From the NCBI GenBank assembly GCA_017411125.1, contig JAFPNP010000113.1, positions 1 to 5,555 on the forward strand: a stretch of DNA of 5,555 bases, written 5' to 3'. Positions 1 to 5,555 of the stretch are shown piece after piece. The notes under the pieces were generated by a model. That model was not told where the DNA came from, searched no databases, and saw only the letters and a list, made by a program, of their open reading frames with translations. Origin of the DNA: Kiritimatiellia bacterium. Lineage in GTDB: Bacteria; Verrucomicrobiota; Kiritimatiellia; RFP12; UBA1067. Made by a program: the position numbers and the translations under genes. Numbering within the stretch: the stretch's first letter is position 1; every line of letters starts with the position of its first letter.

Positions 1-1097
1 CCGCAACGATGATCGTCGCGACGCACGGCGACTACTTTCCGTTCATGGGTTCGCTCGCGACGCTGGAGCGGGCGAAGGAAATATATTCGACATTCGGCGC
101 GGCGGACAGGGTCGCCCTCATGGAAGCGCCCGGTCCGCACCACTGGTACGAATCGACGCGCAACGCCGCGATGCTTTGGATCCGCAGATGGGCGGGCGGA
201 GACTCGGCGGCCTGGCCGCAAGACGTCGCGCCGATGCGCCGGATAGACACAGGCTTCAAGTACGCGCCCGGAAACTCCGGTCTGGCTTTTGCCGGCGACA
301 GAGAAAAGCTCGTCACGAAGACCGGCTCGACGCTCGACATCCCCGGAGCGAGAAGCGTCTACGACATAATGCGCGACGAACTCCGCCGCCTCGACAAGAC
401 GCGCAAGCCGCCCACGCCAGAATCGGTGCGTTCCGCATGCGGAGCGAAACCCCTGTCCGCGCTTTCGGCGACGGCTGTCGCGGAAAACTCCACCGCGTGC
501 GCGGACGGCAGGGCGGTGCGCCTCGTCCTTTCGCGCGACGACGACATGACGCCGATTCCAATGTACGCGTTCCTCCCGGCAAAACGCGGCGGCGGGGCGA
601 CGATTCTGTTTGCAGACAAGCCGAGCGCCGCGCTCGCAGACGAAGCCAAGCGTCTTCTGGGCGAAGGACGCGCCGTGGCCGTGGCGGAGCTGCGCGGGTT
701 CGGCGCAACGGCAAAAGCGAAACACCACTTCTACGGAGCGAAACGGGCCGACGAGACCATGGCCCTCCTTTCGATGACGATCGGCGAAAACCTCGCCGCG
801 AAGCGCGCCGAAGACGCTGCGATCGCCGCACGGCATTTCGCGAAGATGGCCGGCGTCGGCAAAGTCGACGCCGTGGCGCACGGCGCGGCGGCGATACCGG
901 CCGCTCATGCGTGCTTCCTCGAACGGGACGTGTTCGCGTCCTTCGCAGCCAAGAACCCGCCGCATTCGTGGCGGGCGGTGGTCGAAAACGAAAAGCTCCA
1001 GTTCTCGTTCGCAGACACCGTCTTCGGCGCACTGCAGACTTACGATTGGACGGAACTGGCCCGCACCGTTGCAGCCCGCCCCCGCGATATGCTATAA
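1..1097 (+). CDS. Two-domain alpha/beta hydrolase (acetylxylan esterase-like), 3' part only
   Basis: The gene is cut by the left window edge. Its frame is open from base 3, and the Met codon at 9 is probably internal because the protein begins mid-domain. Numbering from that Met (362 residues), residues 1-65 look like the end of an alpha/beta hydrolase fold: HGD at 6-8 fits the acidic catalytic residue, and GPHHWYE at 42-48 fits the catalytic His loop. Residues about 70-165 form a linker containing a GARSVYDI segment (114-121). Residues about 181-356 resemble a second hydrolase domain: a strand (PIPMYAFLP), an ELRGFG turn (227-232), an RAEDAAIAARHF helix (266-277) and AVAHGAAA (288-295) where the nucleophile elbow should be. 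Gly292 occupies the expected Ser position, so this domain is probably non-catalytic. From memory, this arrangement matches large predicted acetylxylan or carbohydrate esterases of PVC bacteria. The substrate is unknown. The protein ends at ARPRDML, perhaps slightly short for the family. The hydrolase call is fairly safe; esterase specificity is inference. Confidence 0.75.
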   Translation, partial: ATMIVATHGDYFPFMGSLATLERAKEIYSTFGAADRVALMEAPGPHHWYESTRNAAMLWIRRWAGGDSAAWPQDVAPMRRIDTGFKYAPGNSGLAFAGDREKLVTKTGSTLDIPGARSVYDIMRDELRRLDKTRKPPTPESVRSACGAKPLSALSATAVAENSTACADGRAVRLVLSRDDDMTPIPMYAFLPAKRGGGATILFADKPSAALADEAKRLLGEGRAVAVAELRGFGATAKAKHHFYGAKRADETMALLSMTIGENLAAKRAEDAAIAARHFAKMAGVGKVDAVAHGAAAIPAAHACFLERDVFASFAAKNPPHSWRAVVENEKLQFSFADTVFGALQTYDWTELARTVAARPRDML

Positions 1098-1098
1098 T
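1069..1098 (+). promoter_or_regulatory. Predicted extended -10 promoter for glnN
   Basis: A perfect TATAAT lies at 1093-1098, preceded by TG at 1090-1091, giving a full extended -10 element (TGnTATAAT). The best -35 match is TTGCAG at 1069-1074 (3 of 6 to TTGACA, 18-base spacer); the extended -10 could compensate for it. Transcription would start near 1104-1106, leaving a leader of about 30 bases before the glnN ATG at 1134. The element overlaps the last codons of the upstream hydrolase, and that gene's TAA stop (1095-1097) is part of the -10 box. It stands out as an AT-rich island in very GC-rich surroundings. No operator-like repeat is obvious next to it. Confidence 0.6.
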
Positions 1099-1133
1099 TA
1101 CGACCGTCAGCGGACAAACCCCAAAGTACCTCA

Positions 1134-3275
1134 ATGAGCAAGAACAACCGCATACACGCAATCAACTCGATAGCCGAACGGCTGCCGGACGCGCCGTCCG
1201 CCGCCCTCCCGGCGGATTCGTCGATGTCGTCATACGGCGAAGACGTGTTCGGCGAAAAGGAAATACGCGCCTTTCTGCCGAAAGCGACCGCCGCGAAACT
1301 GCTCGCGACCGTGAACGAAGGCAAGCCGCTCGACCCGTCCATCGCGGACGACGTGGCGCATGCGATGAAGGACTGGGCGCTCGCAAAGGGCGCGACGCAC
1401 TTCACGCACTGGTTCCAGCCGCTCACCGGCGGCACGGCGGAAAAGCACGACAGCTTCGTGGAGCCTCGCGGCACCGCGCAGGCCGTCCAGGCGTTCAGCG
1501 GGAAAAACCTCATCGGCGGCGAGGCGGACGCTTCCAGCTTCCCGTCCGGAGGCCTTCGCTCCACCTTCGAGGCGCGCGGCTACACGGCATGGGATCCCAC
1601 GAGCCCCGCGTTCATAAAGCGCCACGCGAACGGCGCGACGCTCTGCATCCCGACGGCGTTCTGCTCCTACCGCGGCGAGGCGCTGGACTCCAAGACACCC
1701 CTTCTCCGTTCCGTGCAGGCGCTCAAGAAGGCGCTTCGCCGCCTCATGGCCCACTTCGGGCAGCCGGACGGACGCGTTTCCGTCACGCTCGGCGCGGAAC
1801 AGGAATACTTCCTCGTTGACCGGGGTTTCTACATGCAGCGTCCCGACCTGCTGCAGACCGGGCGCACCGTGTTCGGCGCCGCGCCCGCGAAACACCAGCA
1901 GCTCGAAGACCACTACTACGGCGCAATCCGTCCGCGCGTGCTGAAGTTCATGACGGAAGTGGAGGACATCCTCTGGAAGCTCGGCATCCCCGCCAAGACG
2001 CGCCACAACGAAGTCGCCCCCGCGCAGTTCGAGCTAGCGCCGGTGTTCGAAGACCTGAACCTCGCCGTGGACCACAACATGCTCGTCATGGAAGTGCTGC
2101 GCCAGACGGCGGAACGCCACGGCTTCGAGTGCCTGCTTCACGAAAAGCCGTTCGAAGGCGTCAACGGCAGCGGCAAGCACTGCAACTGGTCGATCGCCTA
2201 CAACGGCCGCAACCTGCTGGAACCCGGCTCCAACCCGAAGGAAAACGCCATCTTCCTAACCGTTCTATCCGCCGTGATCCGTGCCGTGGACAAACACTCA
2301 GACCTTCTCCGTGCCATGACCGCCGGCGCCGGCAACGACCATCGCCTCGGCGCGAACGAGGCTCCGCCCGCCATCATATCCATCTTCCTCGGCGACGAAC
2401 TTTCCGCCGTGATGAAGTCCATCGAGACGGGGACCTCGGCGCGCGCGGAAGGCCGCACCAAACTGAAGATAGGAGTGGACACCCTCCCGCCGCTCCCCCG
2501 CGACACCACCGACCGCAACCGTACATCGCCGTTCGCGTTCACGGGCAACAAGTTCGAGTTCCGCGCCCCTGGTTCCTCGCAGAACTGCGCCATGAACCAG
2601 ATGGTTCTGAACACCATCGTTGCGGAGTCGCTGGACGCGGTGTCCGACAAGCTCGACGCGATGGACGGCGACTTCAACGCGAACCTCCAGAAGCTCCTCC
2701 AGCGCCTCATCCGCGCCCACAAGCGCGTCCTGTTTTCTGGCGACGGCTACTCCGAAAACTGGGCGAAGGAGGCCGCGCGGCGCGGGCTGCCAAATCTGCC
2801 GGACACCCCGTCCGCCATCCAGCCTCTCCGCGATCCCGCCAACCAGAAAGTGTTCGCAGCCTACGGCGTTCTGACCGAGGGCGAACTGGCCAGCCGGTAT
2901 GAAATCGCGCTGGAAGACTACCACCGCCGCATCCGCATAGAAGGTTCCGTCGCACTCGACATCGCCCGTTCGATGGTGCGCCCCGTGGTGGCCGACGAGT
3001 TCTCCAAGCTGGCGACCGCGCTTTCCATGGCGAAAAAGGACGGTCTCAAGACCGGCACATCCGGACTGAAGGCGCTCTCCGTGCGCCTCGGCGCCGGACT
3101 CGACGACCTGCACGTGAAATGCGAGCGGCTTGACAAAGCGCTCGCCAAAGGCGGACACGAGGAACAGATCGCCGCGATGGACGACCTGAGGCGCACCGTG
3201 GACGCATTAGAACACCTCGTCGACGACGCCCGCTGGCCGCTGCCAAAGTACCGCGAAATGCTGTTCATATACTGA
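1134..3275 (+). CDS. glnN: Glutamine synthetase type III (GSIII)
   Basis: This gene encodes a cytoplasmic ATP-dependent ligase that joins ammonium to glutamate to make glutamine. The 713 residues match the usual GSIII size (about 700-730), far longer than GSI or GSII. The GSIII-specific N-terminal region covers about residues 35-180 (VFGEKEIRAFLPK at 38-50, THFTHWFQPLTGG at 88-100). The catalytic core follows: GAEQEYFLVD (220-229) with metal-ligand glutamates, HNEVAPAQFE (291-300), NGSGKHCNWS (344-353) with the His that fits the metal/ATP site, NDHRLGANEAPP (401-412), and NRTSPFAF plus KFEFRAPGSS (462-482) with the active-site Arg/Glu pair. All motifs look intact. The C-terminal part (about 500-713) is helical and ends WPLPKYREMLFIY, typical of the family. 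The ATG at 1134 gives a family-like N-terminus and follows a predicted promoter; only a weak AAAG precedes it as ribosome-binding sequence. The gene seems monocistronic and faces pbpC. Confidence 0.97.
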   Translation: MSKNNRIHAINSIAERLPDAPSAALPADSSMSSYGEDVFGEKEIRAFLPKATAAKLLATVNEGKPLDPSIADDVAHAMKDWALAKGATHFTHWFQPLTGGTAEKHDSFVEPRGTAQAVQAFSGKNLIGGEADASSFPSGGLRSTFEARGYTAWDPTSPAFIKRHANGATLCIPTAFCSYRGEALDSKTPLLRSVQALKKALRRLMAHFGQPDGRVSVTLGAEQEYFLVDRGFYMQRPDLLQTGRTVFGAAPAKHQQLEDHYYGAIRPRVLKFMTEVEDILWKLGIPAKTRHNEVAPAQFELAPVFEDLNLAVDHNMLVMEVLRQTAERHGFECLLHEKPFEGVNGSGKHCNWSIAYNGRNLLEPGSNPKENAIFLTVLSAVIRAVDKHSDLLRAMTAGAGNDHRLGANEAPPAIISIFLGDELSAVMKSIETGTSARAEGRTKLKIGVDTLPPLPRDTTDRNRTSPFAFTGNKFEFRAPGSSQNCAMNQMVLNTIVAESLDAVSDKLDAMDGDFNANLQKLLQRLIRAHKRVLFSGDGYSENWAKEAARRGLPNLPDTPSAIQPLRDPANQKVFAAYGVLTEGELASRYEIALEDYHRRIRIEGSVALDIARSMVRPVVADEFSKLATALSMAKKDGLKTGTSGLKALSVRLGAGLDDLHVKCERLDKALAKGGHEEQIAAMDDLRRTVDALEHLVDDARWPLPKYREMLFIY

Positions 3276-3292
3276 GGCCGCCGTCCTGGCAG
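3276..3292. other. 17-base convergent gap between glnN and pbpC stops
   Basis: The glnN TGA ends at 3275 and the complement of the pbpC TGA begins at 3293. The gap contains no T-tract on either strand. The only nearby pairing is a 5-bp stem, CCGTC at 3281-3285 with GACGG at 3299-3303, around a 13-base loop. That is too weak to call an intrinsic terminator. Transcripts from both sides may therefore run into the opposing gene, or end by a factor-dependent route. Confidence 0.8.
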
Positions 3293-5497
3293 TCAATCGA
3301 CGGTCACGCGCACGCGAACGGTGGCCGACACGCCGTCCGCCGTCGCGCACGATATCACGTGCGCACCCGGCGTCGGTTCCCATGCGAATGGCTGCGAACC
3401 GACGGTCCGGCCTGTCGGCGCACCGTCCACGAACCACCAGAGCGCCCCGTCGACAACGTTTCCCGCAACCTTGCACACGATCATCTGCATTCCAAGCCCC
3501 GGCACCATGCGGAACTCGGAATCGTCCTGCGGCGAACGAATGGATAGTCTCTCGGCACGGACAGCTTCGCCCGTGAACGCGCGCACGTAGGCATCCCCGC
3601 GCGACACGACTACGCCGCCCGCCACGCGCCTGTGCCGCGTGCAAAGCGCGGACGACGAAGCATTCCGCAGGGCGCGGCCTTCCTCGCGCTTCGGGCACTC
3701 CGGCGCAGCCGGCATTCCGCTTTCCGCGCAGACCTCGCGCGTCACCACCTCCGGCGGCATGGCGTACCACGGTCCGTTGTCGCCGGGATACAATCCGCGC
3801 GCCAGCTCCCACGCATACGGCGCGGCGGCGATTGCGCCGACGACAGACGTGTCGCCGAAGCCGTTCTTGTGCCCGCACCACACGCCAACGACGTATTCCG
3901 GATTCCATGCAACGGTCCATGCGTCGCGGAACGCGGAAGAGGTGCCGGTCTTCCACGCGAAACGCGAAATCTTCACGTCCGCGGCGTGGCCCAGCGCGCT
4001 TTGCGACCGTTCGTCGCCGGAAAGAATGTCGGAGACGAGCCAGCACGCACCTTGCGAAAACACCCTCGCGGGCGTCGAGCGTTCGACCGCAAGCGCGCGC
4101 GGCTCCATCCACGTGCCGCCGCGCGCAATGCATCCATAGGCGCCAACCAGCTCGACCAACGTCACTTCCGCATTCCCGATGGCGAGACCAAGCCCGAACG
4201 TCTCGTCCGGGCCGCCGAGATTGCGGCATCCAAGCGCGCGCAGAACGGTTCCGAAACGCGGAACGCCGAGCCGCTGCAGCAACTGCACGAACGGCAGATT
4301 GAGCGAGAGAACGAGCGCGTCGGAGAGTTTCACCTCGCCGCGGTGCGTGGCGTCAAAGTTCGAAGGCGAATAGCCATGGTAGGATTTCGGAACGTCGGCA
4401 AGCCGCTCGTCCGGCGTGACCAATCCTCGATCCATGGCGGCGGCGGCAAGGAACGGCTTCAGCGTCGAACCGGCAGGACGCGGCGAGACGGCGGTGTTCA
4501 CCTGCCCCGCGTCCTTCGAAAAGTAGTCGCCGGAGCAGGCGAGGGCGACGACGACGGCGGTGTCCACGCGCATCACGACGGCGGCTGCGGAATAGCCGTT
4601 TGCGGCGGCGCGGTTCACAAGCGAGGTCGCGCGCGCCTGCACGTCGGCGTCGAGCGTCGTCGCGAAGTCACCGCCCGCAAGTCCGGCCCGCGCTACACGC
4701 CTGGCCGCCCAGTCGCAAAAGAACGGAGCATCGAACGGACGCGGAGCCCGCTTGATCTCCGGTACGCTTTTCGACGCCCCCTCGCGCTGTTCCGCCGTTA
4801 TCATGCCGAGGGCGTACATCCTGTCCAACACGTACTCCCGCCGCGCGATGGCGCGGTCGAGATGCCGGTCGGGACGGAAACGCGACGGACTTTGCACCAT
4901 CCCCGCGAAAAGCGCCGCCTCGCCAATGCCGAGATCCCGCGCCCGCTTGCCGAACCATCCCTGCGCGGCGGCCTCCACGCCCACAAGGTTCGACCCGAAC
5001 GGTGCGCGGTTGAGATACTGCGAAAGAATCCATAGCTTGTCGCGCGCAAGCTCCGTCTTCATCGCCCGGAAAGCCTCCACATATTTCCATGCAAGGTTGC
5101 GGGCGTGCGGGCGTATTAGGCGCGTGGCCTGCATGGTGATCGTTGACGCGCCGCTCACCCGGCGCATGGACGTGACGTTCTGGAACGCAGCGCGAAGAAC
5201 GCTTGGAAGATTCACTCCGGAATGCCGGAAGAACCGCTTGTCCTCGGAAGCGACAATCGCCTTCACGATCCAGTCGTTGGTGGAGGCGGCGTAGTATGGA
5301 CGGCAATCCACGTCTCCCGGGCCGAGCGACACGCGCAGGACGCTGCCCGCGTTGTCGCGCAGCACGACGCCGCCAGGATACGACTCGGCATCTTCAAGAT
5401 GCGGATCGATCAGGAACCATGAAACGGCAAAAACGGCGGCGCTTGACGCCGCCGTCCATGCCGCGATCCTCCGTACTGTGGCCCATTGCACGCGCAT
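3293..5497 (-). CDS. pbpC: Penicillin-binding protein 1C (bifunctional class A PBP)
   Basis: This gene encodes an inner-membrane enzyme whose bulk lies in the periplasm, where it polymerises glycan strands from lipid II and carries a penicillin-binding transpeptidase domain. The 734 residues are close to E. coli PBP1C (about 770). One membrane anchor spans about 11-30. The GT51 domain covers about 55-235: SEDKRFFRHSGVN (84-96, catalytic Glu85), GASTITMQATRL (116-127), KTEL with Glu149, and ILSQYLNRAPFG (157-168). The transpeptidase domain covers about 300-580 with all three motifs: STLK (Ser344 nucleophile, Lys347), SLN (398-400) and KTGTS (516-520). A Cys-containing linker typical of PBP1C (about 590-620) leads to the C-terminal domain characteristic of this subfamily (about 648-734). 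An in-frame TGA at 5504-5506, two codons upstream, makes the ATG at 5497 the earliest possible start; it is needed to keep the anchor. No Shine-Dalgarno sequence is evident. Assignment is secure; the in vivo activity of PBP1C is less well defined than that of PBP1A/1B. Confidence 0.96.
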   Translation of the reverse strand: MRVQWATVRRIAAWTAASSAAVFAVSWFLIDPHLEDAESYPGGVVLRDNAGSVLRVSLGPGDVDCRPYYAASTNDWIVKAIVASEDKRFFRHSGVNLPSVLRAAFQNVTSMRRVSGASTITMQATRLIRPHARNLAWKYVEAFRAMKTELARDKLWILSQYLNRAPFGSNLVGVEAAAQGWFGKRARDLGIGEAALFAGMVQSPSRFRPDRHLDRAIARREYVLDRMYALGMITAEQREGASKSVPEIKRAPRPFDAPFFCDWAARRVARAGLAGGDFATTLDADVQARATSLVNRAAANGYSAAAVVMRVDTAVVVALACSGDYFSKDAGQVNTAVSPRPAGSTLKPFLAAAAMDRGLVTPDERLADVPKSYHGYSPSNFDATHRGEVKLSDALVLSLNLPFVQLLQRLGVPRFGTVLRALGCRNLGGPDETFGLGLAIGNAEVTLVELVGAYGCIARGGTWMEPRALAVERSTPARVFSQGACWLVSDILSGDERSQSALGHAADVKISRFAWKTGTSSAFRDAWTVAWNPEYVVGVWCGHKNGFGDTSVVGAIAAAPYAWELARGLYPGDNGPWYAMPPEVVTREVCAESGMPAAPECPKREEGRALRNASSSALCTRHRRVAGGVVVSRGDAYVRAFTGEAVRAERLSIRSPQDDSEFRMVPGLGMQMIVCKVAGNVVDGALWWFVDGAPTGRTVGSQPFAWEPTPGAHVISCATADGVSATVRVRVTVD
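5429..5455 (-). terminator. Terminator-shaped hairpin inside the 5' end of pbpC
   Basis: Read in the pbpC direction, ACGGCGGCG (5455-5447), a five-base loop TCAAG (5446-5442) and CGCCGCCGT (5441-5433) form a perfect 9-bp inverted repeat, eight pairs of it G-C. Five consecutive T (5433-5429) follow at once. This is the shape of an intrinsic terminator in the pbpC orientation only, since the other strand lacks a T-tract. It lies at coding bases 43-69 and encodes part of the membrane anchor (TAASSAAVF, residues 15-23), so it may arise by chance from GCG/GCC alanine codons flanking a Ser-Ser pair. If real, it could act as an attenuator that translating ribosomes keep from folding. Confidence 0.35.
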
Positions 5498-5555
5498 GCG
5501 CCGTCAGAGGATGCAAGGTTTCGCCATGCCTAGCGGAAACGCCATTCCAAGATGC
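5498..5555. other. Sequence upstream of pbpC, possible tail of another leftward gene
   Basis: This short stretch contains no clear promoter or ribosome-binding site for pbpC. On the minus strand, the frame ending at TGA 5504-5506 is open to the window edge and would encode a tail ending in GMAKPCIL. That could be the end of a gene ending nine bases ahead of pbpC (six bases between its stop and the pbpC ATG), but 16 open codons are not enough to call one. In E. coli and relatives pbpC follows an alpha-2-macroglobulin gene (yfhM), so such a neighbour would not be surprising. This is inference only. Confidence 0.3.

Noticed and set aside
1056..1073. A sigma-54-like element (TGGC at 1057-1060, TTGCA at 1069-1073) upstream of glnN, attractive for a glutamine synthetase gene.
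   Set aside because: The GG and GC dinucleotides are separated by 11 bases rather than the strictly kept 10, the site lies in hydrolase coding sequence, and a perfect extended -10 of the sigma-70 type lies just downstream.
1197..1216. A 6-bp stem (TCCGCC with GGCGGA) early in the glnN coding region as a possible regulatory hairpin.
   Set aside because: It is short, has an 8-base loop and no T-tract, and is the sort of pairing expected by chance at this GC content.
176..1819. A 547-codon open frame on the plus strand spanning the hydrolase end and the glnN start.
   Set aside because: It overlaps two recognisable genes in another frame, and its product is Arg-rich low-complexity sequence typical of an out-of-frame reading of GC-rich genes.
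1230..3158. Long minus-strand open frames opposite glnN (1230-2006 and 2298-3158).
   Set aside because: They are antisense to an intact GSIII gene, have no recognisable domains, and are expected where third codon positions are mostly G or C.
3240..3292. A spaced inverted repeat (CTGCCA at 3240-3245, TGGCAG at 3287-3292) around the glnN stop.
   Set aside because: Six bases with a 41-base spacer are at chance level in a window of this size.
3281..3303. A 5-bp stem (CCGTC with GACGG) at the glnN/pbpC junction as a bidirectional terminator.
   Set aside because: The stem is short, the loop has 13 bases, part lies inside pbpC coding sequence, and no T-tract follows on either strand.
3207..4229. 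A 340-codon minus-strand open frame overlapping the 3' half of pbpC in another frame.
   Set aside because: Its product is Arg- and Cys-rich with no family resemblance, while the overlapping pbpC frame is clearly the coding one.
3632..5035. A 467-codon plus-strand open frame opposite pbpC.
   Set aside because: It is antisense to a full PBP1C gene with all catalytic motifs; its product is Arg-rich with no domain I recognise.

Overview
The window is GC-rich, bacterial and densely coding. It holds three protein genes: the 3' part of a rightward carbohydrate-esterase-like gene, a complete rightward type III glutamine synthetase gene (glnN), and a complete leftward penicillin-binding protein 1C gene (pbpC). 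I see no RNA genes, mobile elements, CRISPR arrays or repeat arrays. The large GSIII enzyme, the two-domain esterase of a kind I associate with Planctomycetes/Verrucomicrobia/Kiritimatiellota-type genomes, a PBP1C typical of a Gram-negative envelope, and the high GC together suggest a PVC-superphylum bacterium, possibly Kiritimatiellota. This placement is inference and only moderately secure.

Layout. Bases 1-1097 carry the C-terminal half of a two-domain alpha/beta hydrolase, whose start lies outside the window. Its stop codon sits inside a strong extended -10 element (1090-1098) that probably drives glnN (1134-3275). glnN is followed after only 17 bases by the stop codon of pbpC, which runs the other way (5497 down to 3293). 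The last 58 bases (5498-5555) are upstream of pbpC and may contain the tail of another leftward gene, but too little is visible to call it.

The three genes do not form one pathway. They cover polysaccharide deacylation or degradation (esterase), ammonium assimilation (GSIII) and peptidoglycan synthesis (PBP1C), and look like ordinary chromosomal neighbours. I found no convincing new biological system. The points most worth a second look are regulatory: a terminator-shaped hairpin with a T-tract about 45-70 bases inside the pbpC coding region, and the glnN promoter embedded in the end of the preceding gene. The second hydrolase domain also appears to lack a nucleophilic serine.
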